Shown: in pieces, positions 40,128-51,745 of the stretch
Numbering within the stretch: position 1 is the stretch's first letter
Layout: the number at the start of each line of letters is the position of its first letter
Source: Marinobacter gudaonensis
GTDB taxonomy: Bacteria > Pseudomonadota > Gammaproteobacteria > Pseudomonadales > Oleiphilaceae
DNA: 64,000 bases
NCBI RefSeq assembly: GCF_900115175.1
Contig: NZ_FOYV01000004.1
Span: 62,001 to 126,000, forward strand
Direction of reading: 5' to 3'
Made by a program: the position numbers and the translations under genes
Notes under the pieces: model-generated
What the model was told of the DNA's origin: nothing
What the model saw: the letters and a program-made list of their open reading frames with translations, nothing else
Databases searched by the model: none

Positions 40128-41128
40128 GGTGCAGGTCCTCCCTTGCTCTGCTCGAAGGTGTTGCGCTTACCGGCCTGGGAGGCGGGAAGCAGTTTCTGCT
40201 CAACAATCCAGCGGGCGGCACGATCGGCTTCCCAGAGTGTCCGGTTGCCAGGGTTTCGGCCGGCCATGACGATCGCGTGGTCGGGCCAGCGCGCCACATA
40301 CCCTTGCTGTACCAGGCGTTCCACGCCTTCGGCGACGCGGCTGCCGGTTCGGTTGGCCAACTCGAACACCCCTGTGGGCACGGCCGAGGTGGCGGCTTCA
40401 CAAACCATGGACATGCTGTCTGGCGTGACCCAGGCGGCTCGTGAACCGGCCAGTTGGTGGCTCAGCCAGTTCTCGTGGGTTTGCTCGGGGTGTACCACAG
40501 ACACCCGCAGCCCGGACAGATCGTCCAGGCGCGCCTGTAACGTTCCCGGTGTGCGACGGGAGGTGGCGATGGTCCAGCGCCAGTCCGGGTACTGGCCGAT
40601 CAGATGGTTAATCTGGCCGAGCAGGACATCGTCGTCCCAGTCGAAATGCGGTGACGGGCCACCAACAAGCAGCAGCGCCTCCCGTTTTTCGGTAATCCGG
40701 GCCAGGGGCGTGAGCGCATTGATCACCCCCTCGGTGACCAGGGTACGGGGCCCGGGCGGTACGCGGTCGTGGGCGGGGATCACCGCGCCGTTCACCAGCG
40801 ACAGGGGAAAGCCCGGTTTCATAATCACCAGGGTTCTCACCCCACGCAGTCGGCGTAGCGACAGCAGCAGTCGGTGGGTGCCGGTGCCTGCGGCCACCAC
40901 CAGGTCCGGGTGCGGCAGCTCTGCGTGCATTCGCGGTGCCGCGCCCAGGACCGCGCGCCACAACGAAATCGATTGTGTGGTGGCGTCCACCCAGTGTGTG
41001 GCAGCGCCGGTCAACACCCGCAGCCGATTACCAATCCCCTTGAGCTGGTTGCGATGACCGGGCTTGTTGTCGGTCAGAAGCCAGACGACGGGTGCTTCCT
41101 TTCTGGCCTGTTTCGGGTGATCCGCCAT
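40124..41128 (-). CDS. ELM1/GtrOC1 family putative nucleoside-diphosphate-sugar epimerase or transferase
   Basis: 334-residue protein of the family named after plant mitochondrial fission protein ELM1. Hallmarks are VWLLTDNKPGHRNQLKGI at the N-terminus, DLVVAAGTGTHRLLLSLRR, LVIMKPGF and ALLLVGGPSPHFDWDDDV; the late part WVTPDSMSMVCEAATSAVPTGVFEL resembles the donor loop of GT-B enzymes. Bacterial members sit in LPS loci, but no reaction is firmly established to my knowledge. It precedes the two GT4 genes in an overlapping operon. A role as a glycosyltransferase is plausible from the GT-B-like motif, and remains inference. Confidence 0.78.
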   Translation of the reverse strand: MADHPKQARKEAPVVWLLTDNKPGHRNQLKGIGNRLRVLTGAATHWVDATTQSISLWRAVLGAAPRMHAELPHPDLVVAAGTGTHRLLLSLRRLRGVRTLVIMKPGFPLSLVNGAVIPAHDRVPPGPRTLVTEGVINALTPLARITEKREALLLVGGPSPHFDWDDDVLLGQINHLIGQYPDWRWTIATSRRTPGTLQARLDDLSGLRVSVVHPEQTHENWLSHQLAGSRAAWVTPDSMSMVCEAATSAVPTGVFELANRTGSRVAEGVERLVQQGYVARWPDHAIVMAGRNPGNRTLWEADRAARWIVEQKLLPASQAGKRNTFEQSKGGPAP

Positions 41129-41137
41129 GGCGCTCTG

Positions 41138-42085
41138 TTACCTGCGTTTGTAGAAACCCGGATCTGACTCGTCCGGACGGGTTTTGAACCGTCGATGCAT
41201 CCACAAGTACTGGTCCGGGGCACGCCGGACTTCGCGCTCGATGGTCTGGTTGATCAGGGTTGCGTCCTGGAGGTCATCTCCGCTCGGGAAGTTCTCCAGG
41301 GCTGGATGGAAGTAGATATCGTAGCCCGGGCCATCCTCCCGCCGGAAGTGGCTGAACGGCACCACCTGGCAGCCACTGCGTTCGACAATCCGGGACGTTG
41401 CGGTAATGGTGCCCGCCTCAATGCCGAAAAACGGCGCAAAGACAATGTCCTTGCGTCCGTAGTCCTGGTCGGTGGCGTACCAGACCGCCCGGTTCTGTTT
41501 CAGGCTGCGGAACAGTCCGCGCAGGTCGCGGGCGCCCAGAACCGTGCCGTAGCGGCGCTCCCGGGCCCGGGTCATCACCGCGTTCATCAGCGGGTTGTTG
41601 TGGTCCCGCTGCATGACATCGGCTTCTATGTACTGGGTTACCAGGCTGCCGCCCAGGTCGAGAGTGCTGTAATGCCCGCCCAGCAGCAACACGCCTTTAC
41701 CGTGTTTCAACGCATCTTCAAAATGCTCAAGCCCGTGAACGCGGGTAATGCCGGTAAGTTTGGCCGGGTCGCGGAACCAGGCAATGCCCAGCTCCAGAAG
41801 GCCGATGCCGTTGGCAATAAAGGCCTTGCGCACCAGTGCCTGCTGCTGGGGCGCGGTCAGTTCGGGAAAGCACAGGCGAATGTTCACCTCGGTGATGTGG
41901 CGCCGACTGCCGGCCAGTCGGTAGGCAAGCAGACCGGCGAGCTTGCCGAGCCACCATTGCAGCCGGACAGGCAGTTGCGATACCAGCCACATCAGGGCAA
42001 TACCCAGCCAGGTGGGCCACCACCGAGGATGTCGGTAGGCGGAATAGTCGGTGTTTCGCGGGAGCTTACGGTATTTCCTGTTCAC
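41138..42085 (-). CDS. Kdo2-lipid IV(A) lauroyltransferase-like acyltransferase
   Basis: 315 residues with the chosen GTG start. The LpxL N-terminal pattern HPRWWPTWLGIALMWLVSQLP, catalytic HYSTLD (GGHYSTLDLGG), DQDYGRKDIVFAPFFGI and the YLWMHRRFKTRP end identify an LpxL-type enzyme more canonical than the paralogue at 34686. It adds a secondary acyl chain to Kdo2-lipid A precursor. The frame stays open to a GTG at 42187, but the extra 34 residues look unconserved, and starting at 42085 gives the usual length and leaves room for divergent promoters with waaA. The start is therefore uncertain while the family is secure. Confidence 0.88.
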   Translation of the reverse strand: MNRKYRKLPRNTDYSAYRHPRWWPTWLGIALMWLVSQLPVRLQWWLGKLAGLLAYRLAGSRRHITEVNIRLCFPELTAPQQQALVRKAFIANGIGLLELGIAWFRDPAKLTGITRVHGLEHFEDALKHGKGVLLLGGHYSTLDLGGSLVTQYIEADVMQRDHNNPLMNAVMTRARERRYGTVLGARDLRGLFRSLKQNRAVWYATDQDYGRKDIVFAPFFGIEAGTITATSRIVERSGCQVVPFSHFRREDGPGYDIYFHPALENFPSGDDLQDATLINQTIEREVRRAPDQYLWMHRRFKTRPDESDPGFYKRR

Positions 42086-42207
42086 GTGGAGCGGGTCCTG
42101 CAAGATGTCGGTTTCCGGGCCGGGCGAGCCTGGTTGCCCGGCGGCAATCGGAAGCAAATCAATAGGTTTTGCGCTATCATAACGCACTGTTTTGCCCGGA
42201 GTCCCCT

Positions 42208-43461
42208 GTGCTGCACTTTATCTACTCCCAGTTGATACGGCTGATTCTGCCGTTCATTCTCCTGCGCTTATGGTGGCATGGCCGCAAGGCTCCGGAGCTC
42301 AGACGTAACTGGTACCAGCGCCTGGGTATTGTGCCCCGTGCCAGCGGTACGGTGGTCTGGGTGCACGCGGTCTCCGTGGGCGAGACCATCGCCGCTGCGC
42401 CGATGGTGCGACGCTTGCTCACCCGCAATCCGGGCATCACCATCCTGATGACTGCCATGACCGACACCGGGCTGGCCCAGGCGCGCAAGATGTTTGGCGA
42501 TCAGGTGCGTTACGCCTACGCTCCGTATGACACGCCGGGGAGCATCCGCAGGTTTCTTGACCGGGTCAAGCCCCGGATTCTGGTGATTATGGAAACCGAA
42601 ATCTGGCCCAACATGATCCGCCAGAGCAGGAAGCGCCGGGTGCCCGTGTTTCTGATCAACGCCCGGTTATCCGAGCGCTCCGCCCGCGGCTATGTGCGCG
42701 TCCGCAGTCTGGCCCGTCCGATCATGCAGAGTATCAGCTGGGTGGCGGCCCAGGCCGAGAAAGACGCCGAGCGATTTCGCCGTATCGGTGTGGCGCCGGC
42801 CAAGGTCGCCGTGACCGGCAGTGTCAAATTCGACGTGGACATCCCCGAGCCGGTGCGCGAAGCCTCGCAATCCCTGAAACAATCTCTGTCTGGCCGGCCG
42901 GTATGGATTGCCGGCAGCACCCACGGCGTCGAGAACGACCAGCTGCTGGCGGCCCACTGCAAGGTTCTGGAGAAGCACCCGAGCGCATTGCTGATCCTCG
43001 TGCCCCGTCATCCGGACCGGTTCGGGCCGGTCGCCGAGCGTACCGGAAAGATGGGGCTGAGCCTGGCCCGCCGGTCACTTTCTGAAGATCCCGCCGGGGC
43101 CCAGGTATACCTGGGCGATACCATGGGCGAGTTGATGATGCTGTACGGTGCCAGTGATCTGGCGTTTGTAGGCGGCTCTCTGATCGAGCGCGGTGGCCAC
43201 AATCCGCTGGAGCCTGCCGCATGGGGCATCCCCGTGTTTTCCGGCCCCCATGTTTTCAATTTCGAGACCATCTACCAGCGTTTGCTGGATGATCATGGCG
43301 TAAAACTGGTCGACGATGGTGACGACCTCGCCAGCCATATCTGTCATCTGTTCAGTGACGATGAGGAAAGGCAGGCCATCGGGCGCCGGGCCCTGGAAGT
43401 CGTCAATCGCAATCGTGGTGCACTCGATCGCGTCGTGGACGGCATCATCGAGCGGGTCTGA
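42208..43461 (+). CDS. waaA: Kdo transferase
   Basis: 417-residue GT-B enzyme (GT30) attaching Kdo from CMP-Kdo to lipid IVA, the first step of core assembly. An N-terminal membrane-anchor helix (LIRLILPFILLRLWW) is followed by RLGIVP and VVWVHAVSVGETIAA, the latter with the catalytic Glu of the GE motif. Later blocks are VMETEIWPNM, LINARLSERS, AGSTHGVEND and the donor site FVGGSLIERGGHNPLEPAAWGIPV. The GTG start at 42208 is supported by GGAG six bases upstream. With a Kdo kinase in the same locus, a mono-Kdo core is possible. Divergent from the acyltransferase gene. Confidence 0.96.
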   Translation: MLHFIYSQLIRLILPFILLRLWWHGRKAPELRRNWYQRLGIVPRASGTVVWVHAVSVGETIAAAPMVRRLLTRNPGITILMTAMTDTGLAQARKMFGDQVRYAYAPYDTPGSIRRFLDRVKPRILVIMETEIWPNMIRQSRKRRVPVFLINARLSERSARGYVRVRSLARPIMQSISWVAAQAEKDAERFRRIGVAPAKVAVTGSVKFDVDIPEPVREASQSLKQSLSGRPVWIAGSTHGVENDQLLAAHCKVLEKHPSALLILVPRHPDRFGPVAERTGKMGLSLARRSLSEDPAGAQVYLGDTMGELMMLYGASDLAFVGGSLIERGGHNPLEPAAWGIPVFSGPHVFNFETIYQRLLDDHGVKLVDDGDDLASHICHLFSDDEERQAIGRRALEVVNRNRGALDRVVDGIIERV

Positions 43462-43465
43462 TATC

Positions 43466-43493
43466 GGGCGGGCTGCCCGGCTGCGGCCCGCCC
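43466..43493. terminator. GC-rich hairpin between waaA and tolC
   Basis: GGGCGGGC (43466-43473) and GCCCGCCC (43486-43493) form an 8-bp perfect stem with a 12-nt loop between the convergent waaA and tolC genes. Neither side has a T tract, so if it ends transcripts it is a weak or factor-assisted terminator. Confidence 0.4.
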
Positions 43494-43512
43494 CCGTGGC
43501 TGTGTAGCGTGG

Positions 43513-44895
43513 TTAGCGGGTCGGGTCGTCCAGCGTTTCTTCCTCGTGGGCCAGTGCCTCGATCCCTGGGGCGGTCGCGCTCAGCCAGTTGTTGAGTTCA
43601 AGCAGGTCCTGGGGGCTCAGGGTGCCGGCGGCCTGTTTCAACTGCAGGGAATTGATCACGTAGTCGTAGCGGGCATTGGCGTAATCCCGCAGGGCCACAT
43701 AGTAGGCCCGCTCGGCATCCAGCACCTCCACGATGTTGCGGGTGCCCACCTCGTAGCCGGCCCGGGTTGCGTCCAGGGCGCTACGGCGCGAAATGATGGT
43801 CTGCTCCAGGGCCGAGGCCGTTTCGATGTTGTTGTTAACGGTCAGGAACAGGCTCCGGGTGTTCACCCGTACATCCCGGCGTACGGTATTCAGTGACTGC
43901 TCGGCAACAGTCACCAGGGACCGCTGCTGGCGCACGCCCGCTTGGGTGCCGCCGCCGGAGTAGAGCGGCACGTTCAGGGTCAGCCCGATGACGCCGCGGG
44001 TGGTTGTGCCATCCCGCTGACTGGTCAGAGGCGCGCCAGTGCCGTCAATGCCGTCCAGATTGGTTTTGCCGTAAGACGCGTTCAAGTCCAGGGTCGGGTA
44101 GTGTCCGGCCTTCGCCTCTTTCAGTCCCGCCTCGCTGGCGTTCAGGTCATACAATGCTGACTGGATAGACCAGTTCTGCTCCAGAGCAGTTGCCTCCCAG
44201 GCGGACGGGTCCATGGGCTCCGGTCGGCCGAGGGGGAAGTTCTGGCGCAGATTCTCCAGGTCTTCGGCATACTCTCCGGTCAGCCGTGCCAGCTGCTCGC
44301 GGGCAACGTTGAGCTGGTTCTCCGCGGCGATGCGCTGGCTCTTGCTGTCGTCGTAGCTGGCGCGCGCCTCGTACACCTCGGTAATGGCAATCAGCCCGAC
44401 ATCAAAGCGCTCCTGGGCCTGCTCGTACTGCCGCTGGATGGCCGCTTCGGTTGCCCTGGCCGTGGTCACGGTGTCCCGTGCCCGCAGGACGTTGAAGTAG
44501 GCCGTTGCTACGTCAAGGATGAGTTGCTGCTGAGCCAGATTGTAATCGGCCCGGGCAGCTTCGGTCTGATACTGGCTGGCGTCGTAGCGGAACCAGGCAT
44601 CGGCCCGGAACAGCGGCTGGGTCAGCTGCACGCCGTAGTTCAGTTCGCGGTAGCTGTTGTCCTGCCCCGGCCCGTCGACGTCTATGTAGTTGCCTTCACC
44701 ATAGGCATTCACCTGCGGCAGGAGGGCGCTCTGGCTGACGTCGCTGGCCGCCTGCTGGGCTTCGAAGCTTGCCCGGGCCGCGGCAATGCCGGAGTCATAG
44801 GAAAGTGCTTTCTCATAGGTCTCGACCAGATCCATGGAAAGGACGGGCTGGGCCGCCATGAGGCCAATAAGTCCGGAAAGCAATCGCTTTTTCAT
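43513..44895 (-). CDS. tolC: TolC family outer-membrane efflux/secretion channel
   Basis: 460-residue outer-membrane trimeric channel for type I secretion and RND/MFS efflux pumps. Signal peptide 1-20 (MKKRLLSGLIGLMAAQPVLS), then two repeats of the OEP fold with long coiled-coil helices (VATAYFNVLRARDTVTTARATEAAIQRQYEQAQERFDVG-type pattern, and its second-repeat counterpart near 290-400 with GYEVGTRNIVEVLDAERAYY). The DVGLIAITEVYEA and VGTRNIVEVLDAE segments are TolC hallmarks. The gene lies beside waaA, a frequent tolC neighbour in Pseudomonas-like genomes, and diverges from thiC. Confidence 0.93.
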   Translation of the reverse strand: MKKRLLSGLIGLMAAQPVLSMDLVETYEKALSYDSGIAAARASFEAQQAASDVSQSALLPQVNAYGEGNYIDVDGPGQDNSYRELNYGVQLTQPLFRADAWFRYDASQYQTEAARADYNLAQQQLILDVATAYFNVLRARDTVTTARATEAAIQRQYEQAQERFDVGLIAITEVYEARASYDDSKSQRIAAENQLNVAREQLARLTGEYAEDLENLRQNFPLGRPEPMDPSAWEATALEQNWSIQSALYDLNASEAGLKEAKAGHYPTLDLNASYGKTNLDGIDGTGAPLTSQRDGTTTRGVIGLTLNVPLYSGGGTQAGVRQQRSLVTVAEQSLNTVRRDVRVNTRSLFLTVNNNIETASALEQTIISRRSALDATRAGYEVGTRNIVEVLDAERAYYVALRDYANARYDYVINSLQLKQAAGTLSPQDLLELNNWLSATAPGIEALAHEEETLDDPTR

Positions 44896-45041
44896 TCTTT
44901 CTCCTGAATACAGTATCGCATCGTTGTCCGGCTAGCAGGGCGCGGATCGACGGGTCTGGACGGCCATTATGGACAATAATCGTTCGCAGCTCTACACTTG
45001 CAAATGGCACTCATTTTGAGTGTCACGCATTACAGATTCGC

Positions 45042-47126
<2,085 letters not shown>

Positions 47127-47187
47127 GCTTGAAGTCATGGCCGACTAGAGGCTATCGTTCAAAGTCGATTCAACGACCGGACGAAAA

Positions 47188-47805
47188 ATGACCAAGCCGT
47201 TCCAGTTCACCGCCGACGACGTCAAAGTCGAAAAACGCGAGACCGTCTTCCAGGGCTTCTTCCGCATGGACAAGCTCTGGTTGACGCACCGACGTTTTGA
47301 TGGCGAAGACATGCCCATCTTCACCCGGGAGCTGTTCATCCGGGGCGACGCCACCTGCGTGCTGCCCTACGATCCGCAGCGGGACGAGGTGGTTCTGCTC
47401 GAACAGTTCCGCCTCGGCGCCCTGGGGCGGAACCAATCGCCCTGGCTGCTGGAGCTGGTGGCCGGCATGAACGAGGACGGCGAGAGCCCGGAAGAGGTGG
47501 CCCAGCGGGAAGGGCAGGAAGAGGCCGGGCTCACCTTCGAACCGCTCGAGAAGATCTGCGATTACCTGGTCTCACCGGGCGGCAGCACTGAAATGATCCA
47601 TCTCTACTGCGGGCGCGTCAGCACGGAGAATGCGGGTGGCCTGTACGGCATGGAGCATGAGCACGAGGACATCCGTGCCCACGTGGTGTCGGCGGAGGAC
47701 GCCATAGCGATGATCCACGATGGTCGTATCAACAACGCCGCCGCCATCATTGCGCTGCAGTGGCTCGAGCTCAATCGGGCCCGTCTCAGGAAAGGATGGC
47801 AGTGA
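47188..47805 (+). CDS. nudF: ADP-ribose pyrophosphatase
   Basis: 205-residue Nudix hydrolase splitting ADP-ribose to AMP and ribose 5-phosphate. The Nudix box GMNEDGESPEEVAQREGQEEAGL fits GX5EX7REUXEEXGU, with Gly in place of the usual aliphatic residue before QEE. Upstream VLLEQFRLGAL and downstream YLVSPGGSTEMIHLYCGRV are typical of the ADPRase group. It forms the nudF-DUF1249-cpdA neighbourhood known from E. coli. The stop overlaps the next gene's start (TGATG). Confidence 0.94.
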   Translation: MTKPFQFTADDVKVEKRETVFQGFFRMDKLWLTHRRFDGEDMPIFTRELFIRGDATCVLPYDPQRDEVVLLEQFRLGALGRNQSPWLLELVAGMNEDGESPEEVAQREGQEEAGLTFEPLEKICDYLVSPGGSTEMIHLYCGRVSTENAGGLYGMEHEHEDIRAHVVSAEDAIAMIHDGRINNAAAIIALQWLELNRARLRKGWQ

Positions 47806-48290
47806 TGGGCGAGTGGACCATGAAACCCCGGCGCTATGTTCCGGATCTCCGGCAGCTCGGTGCCCTGTGTGATGGCAATTACCAGCGGCTGGCAAAGCTT
47901 CGACAACTGGAGGTGGACGGCAAGCCGGTGTGCGAGTTCGAGCTGCACCGTGAAAACCACTATCTGGGCCGCGTGCGGATCGAAGTGCTGCAAACCGCAA
48001 AGTTCACCGAAACCCTCCTGCTTGAGCAGGTCCACAATTCCGGACGCTGGCTCAACAACCCGCAAATGACCGTGCGCGTCTACCATGATGCCAGCATGGC
48101 AGAGGTCATCAGTTGTTACCGGGATCGCCAGATTGCGCCGGTGAACGATTATCCCAACCGCTTCATGCATCACCCCGACGAGAAGGTCCAGGTCAACGGC
48201 TTCCTGGCCGACTGGCTGGACTATTGCCTGCGTTTCGGCCACTTGCCCATGGAACATGCGGCCTGGTCAGCCGGTGAAGGCGTCGACTGA
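47805..48290 (+). CDS. DUF1249 family protein (YqiB-like)
   Basis: 161-residue soluble protein with KPRRYVPDLRQLGALCDGNYQRLAKL at the N-terminus and MTVRVYHDASMAEVISCYRDRQIAPVNDYPN in the centre, both hallmarks of DUF1249. No catalytic pattern is visible and its function is unknown. It is conserved between nudF and cpdA in gammaproteobacteria, which suggests a link to nucleotide metabolism or envelope signalling. ATG 47805 overlaps the nudF stop and has AAGGA upstream; an ATG at 47796 is an alternative. Confidence 0.88.
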   Translation: MGEWTMKPRRYVPDLRQLGALCDGNYQRLAKLRQLEVDGKPVCEFELHRENHYLGRVRIEVLQTAKFTETLLLEQVHNSGRWLNNPQMTVRVYHDASMAEVISCYRDRQIAPVNDYPNRFMHHPDEKVQVNGFLADWLDYCLRFGHLPMEHAAWSAGEGVD

Positions 48291-48536
48291 CGTTTCCGCC
48301 GCTGTCGCGGAAAGCCCGGTTATGCCACCCCACGCCACCCCGCGCTGATCCGGGTGCTGTACTAAAGTGGTGTGGTTCTGGGCGGGGGATGTGCCATAGT
48401 TGTCAAAAATTGCAATAAATCGCCATGGGCTGGCCAGAATGTGACTCGGGTTCGATTCGAGGGTGATAAATCCGGGAACCTGCGTCGTACACTGGTGTCC
48501 AGACAGGGAATTGCCAGCGAGTAGATCCAGACATCC

Positions 48537-49343
48537 ATGACCGCCAAGGAATCAACCCGGCCGTTCCGGGTACTGCAACTGACTGATCCGCATCTGATGG
48601 CCCGGGCCGACGGCGATCTCCTTGGCGTCCGGACCCTGGACAGTTTGCGGGCGGTGATCAGTGAGGTTCTCAGGACGCATGGCCAGCCGGATCTCATCCT
48701 GGCTACGGGCGATCTTGCCCAGGACGGCTCCGAAGAGGCGTACCGGGTGTTTGGCGATTGCCTGAGGGCGTTTTCCTGCCCGTCACTCTGGATTGCCGGT
48801 AATCACGATCACGCCGACAACCTCAGCAGGATTGCTGCCGAGTTCCGCGCCACTGCCCGGCATGTCGTTGAGGGCGGATGGCAGTTCGTAATGCTGGACT
48901 CCTCGGTGCCTGGCAAGGTGCACGGTGCCCTGGCCGACTCGGAACTGGCGTTTCTCGCCGACACCCTCGAGAAGCATCCGGATTTGCCGGCGGTGGTCGC
49001 GTTGCACCATCACCCGGTAGACATCGGTTCTGACTGGATGGAAAAAATCGGACTCACCAATCGGGATGCGTTCTGGCAGGTTGTAGACCGATTCCCGCAA
49101 GTGAAAGTGGTGCTCTGGGGCCACATCCATCAGGAGCACGAACGCGACCGGAACGGCGTGACACTCTTGGCCACGCCTTCCACTTGCATTCAGTTTACGG
49201 CCGGCTCCAGCCGGTTCGCTGTTGAAGACCGCCCGCCCGGCTATCGCTGGTTTGAATTCCATGACACCGGGGACTTCACCACGGAAGTCCGCCGGGCCAC
49301 GGGGTTCCAGTTCCAGCTGGACCAGAACAGTACCGGTTACTGA
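48537..49343 (+). CDS. cpdA: 3',5'-cyclic AMP phosphodiesterase
   Basis: 268-residue class III phosphodiesterase of the calcineurin-like fold. The metal-ligand series is complete: LTDPHL (D-x-H) at 15-20, ATGDLAQDG at 56-64, GNHDH near 83-87, ALHHHP near 158-163 and GHIHQE near 194-199. It lowers cAMP and so tunes Crp/Vfr-type regulation. It sits 246 bases past the DUF1249 gene and probably has its own promoter; that gap holds only a short imperfect repeat (CCACCCCACGCCACCCC). It converges with metE, and the ends overlap by seven bases with no terminator. Confidence 0.92.
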   Translation: MTAKESTRPFRVLQLTDPHLMARADGDLLGVRTLDSLRAVISEVLRTHGQPDLILATGDLAQDGSEEAYRVFGDCLRAFSCPSLWIAGNHDHADNLSRIAAEFRATARHVVEGGWQFVMLDSSVPGKVHGALADSELAFLADTLEKHPDLPAVVALHHHPVDIGSDWMEKIGLTNRDAFWQVVDRFPQVKVVLWGHIHQEHERDRNGVTLLATPSTCIQFTAGSSRFAVEDRPPGYRWFEFHDTGDFTTEVRRATGFQFQLDQNSTGY

Positions 49344-51616
49344 GTCGTCTCCCGCAACGTCCGGGCTGCCGCCACCATCTGCTGCAGAGCCGGAATCACC
49401 TCCTCCCACTGCCGCGTCTTCAAACCGCAATCCGGGTTCACCCAGAGCCGCTCGGCGGGGATCCGTTCTGCCGCTTTCTTCATCAGTAAGCGGACCTGCT
49501 CGCTGTCGGGAATGTTCGGGGAGTGAATGTCGTACACGCCGGGGCCGATGTCGTTCGGGTACTGGAAGTCCTGGAAGGCGTCCAGCAGCTCCATATCCGA
49601 GCGCGAGGTTTCAATGGTAATGACATCGGCATCCATGCGTGCAATGGCTTCAATGATGTCGTTGAACTCCGAGTAGCACATGTGAGTATGGATCTGGGTT
49701 TCGTCCCTGACGCCGTTGGCTGCCACACGGAAGGCTTCGATGGCCCAGTCCAGGTAGTCTTTCCAGTCGGATGTGCGCAACGGCAGGCCCTCGCGCAGGG
49801 CTGCCTCGTCGATCTGGATGATGCCAACACCGGCGGCCTCCAGGTCCAGGACCTCGTCCCGGATGGCCAGGGCCAGCTGCCGACAGCTTTCCTGGCGGGG
49901 CTGGTCGTCGCGAACGAATGACCAGTTGAGGATGGTCACCGGGCCGGTAAGCATGCCTTTGAGGGGCTTGTCGGTCAGGGACTGTGCATAGCGGATCCAG
50001 TCCACTGTCATGGCCCTGGGGCGCGAGATGTCACCAAACAGAATGGGCGGCTTCACGCAACGGGAGCCGTAGGACTGCACCCAACCAAACTGGCTGAAGG
50101 TGTAGCCGTCGAGCTGCTCGCCAAAGTACTCCACCATGTCATTGCGCTCTGCTTCGCCGTGTACCAGCACATCAAGGCCCAGTGCTTCCTGTTCAGTCAC
50201 GCAGCGGCGGATTTCCTCGCGAATGCGCGCCGTGTAGTCCGCTTCGCTAAGTTCGCCCCGGCGAAACTGCAGGCGTGTCTGTCGAATATCCCGGGTCTGG
50301 GGAAAGGATCCGATGGTGGTGGTCGGAAAGCGCGGCAGGCCGAGGCGCTTCTGCTGGGCAACGATGCGTTGGGTGTACGGGCTCTGGCGTTGCCCCAGTG
50401 AACGGGTAATGCCCTCAGTCCGGCTACGCACGTCGGGATTGCACACCCGGCTTGATGTTTTCCGACTGAGGGCAGCGCTGGCCGAGGCTTTCAGTGCCTC
50501 GGAAACCGCGGCTCTGCCCTGGTTCAGGGCAGTGGCAAGAGTCGCCAGTTCCTCGAGCTTCTGCACGGCAAAGGCCAGCCAGTTGCGGATTTCCGGGTCC
50601 AGCTTCTGCTCACTGGCAAGATCGACGGGTACGTGAAGCAGCGAACAGGAGGGCGCAAGCCAGAGGCGATCACCCAGCTTATCGTGAATTGGTTCCAGCC
50701 AGTCGAGGGTGTGTTCCAGGTTGGTTCGCCAGATGTTGCGACCGTTGATTACCCCCAGGGAAAGTTGCTTGTGGGGTGGCAGCCAGTCAACAACCCGTGC
50801 CACCTCCTGGGGGGTACTGACGGCATCCAGATGCAACCCTGCGACCGGCAGCTCGCATGCCAGTTGCAGGTTGTCCCTCAGTTCCCCGAAGTAAGTGGTC
50901 AGCAGCAGCTTCGGCTTGGCGGTTTTCAGCTGGTGGTAGGCCAGGCTGTAGGCGTGGCGCCAGTCAGCGTCCAGATCGGTCACCAGGGCGGGTTCGTCCA
51001 CCTGTACCCAGTCAATGCCCTGGTCGGCCAGGCGTTCCAGGAGCTCCGAGTAGAGTGGCAGGAGTGTGTGCAGCAGGTCGAGGCGATTACTGCCGTCTTT
51101 GGACTTGCCAAGCCAGAGGTAGGTCACGGGGCCAATGATTACAGGCTTGGGTGTCTGTCCCTGGGCGCGGGCTTCGGCAATCTCTCCGATCAGTCGGTTG
51201 GCATTTAGGCTGAAGCGCGTGTCGCGGGAAAACTCCGGCACGATGTAGTGGTAGTTGGTATCGAACCACTTGGTCATTTCCCCGGCCTGAACGCCACAAC
51301 AGGCTGTCTCCTGGCCGGAGCGGCCGCGGGCCACGCGAAAATACCGTTCAAGCTCGGTGCCACCGGATTCTGCCGCGCGCTCAGGCAGGTTGCCGAGGGT
51401 GGCGCTCATATCCAGTACCTGGTCGTAAAAGGAAAAGTCTCCTACCGGAACCCGGTCGAGACGCTGTTGGAGGTGCCAGTGCTTCCGCCGCAGATCGGCG
51501 CCGGTCGCCTGAAGTTCCTGTTCGCTGATCTGGCCTTTCCAGAACGCCTCCTGGGCGAATTTCAGTTCGCGACGGGCGCCAACGCGCGGAAAGCCGAGAT
51601 TGTGTGTGGTTACCAT
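49337..51616 (-). CDS. metE: Cobalamin-independent methionine synthase
   Basis: 759-residue two-barrel enzyme transferring a methyl group from 5-methyltetrahydropteroyltri-L-glutamate to homocysteine. The N-terminus [24 protein letters not shown] binds the polyglutamate. Zinc ligands fall at His645 and Cys647 (HMCYSEF) and Cys730 (PDCGL). The ATG at 51616, with AGAGGG upstream, matches the family start; the longer frame upstream is not conserved. It diverges from metR, its known activator, across a 129-base gap with a candidate operator. I see no cobalamin riboswitch there, so regulation is probably through MetR and homocysteine. Confidence 0.97.
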   Translation of the reverse strand: MVTTHNLGFPRVGARRELKFAQEAFWKGQISEQELQATGADLRRKHWHLQQRLDRVPVGDFSFYDQVLDMSATLGNLPERAAESGGTELERYFRVARGRSGQETACCGVQAGEMTKWFDTNYHYIVPEFSRDTRFSLNANRLIGEIAEARAQGQTPKPVIIGPVTYLWLGKSKDGSNRLDLLHTLLPLYSELLERLADQGIDWVQVDEPALVTDLDADWRHAYSLAYHQLKTAKPKLLLTTYFGELRDNLQLACELPVAGLHLDAVSTPQEVARVVDWLPPHKQLSLGVINGRNIWRTNLEHTLDWLEPIHDKLGDRLWLAPSCSLLHVPVDLASEQKLDPEIRNWLAFAVQKLEELATLATALNQGRAAVSEALKASASAALSRKTSSRVCNPDVRSRTEGITRSLGQRQSPYTQRIVAQQKRLGLPRFPTTTIGSFPQTRDIRQTRLQFRRGELSEADYTARIREEIRRCVTEQEALGLDVLVHGEAERNDMVEYFGEQLDGYTFSQFGWVQSYGSRCVKPPILFGDISRPRAMTVDWIRYAQSLTDKPLKGMLTGPVTILNWSFVRDDQPRQESCRQLALAIRDEVLDLEAAGVGIIQIDEAALREGLPLRTSDWKDYLDWAIEAFRVAANGVRDETQIHTHMCYSEFNDIIEAIARMDADVITIETSRSDMELLDAFQDFQYPNDIGPGVYDIHSPNIPDSEQVRLLMKKAAERIPAERLWVNPDCGLKTRQWEEVIPALQQMVAAARTLRETTQ

Positions 51617-51690
51617 GGGTTGCCCTCTGTTTGATGCGTGTTGTGAATCGAATAGGGAAGAAAGGGCAGGGTATCGGTCTTGATTGATGA

Positions 51691-51710
51691 AGAATAATGG
51701 TATTATTTCA
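51691..51710. promoter_or_regulatory. Candidate MetR operator in the metE-metR divergent region
   Basis: A 15-base perfect dyad, AATAAT-GGT-ATTATT (51693-51707), lies inside a longer imperfect palindrome beginning TGAAG (51688) and ending TTTCA (51710), reminiscent of the MetR consensus TGAA-N5-TTCA but with wider spacing. It is about 75 bases upstream of metE and 35 upstream of metR. It could be a binding site for MetR or simply the AT-rich promoter core. Confidence 0.45.
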
Positions 51711-51745
51711 CTGTTCCATGAAAATAACTCATGCCAGGGCGTGCG

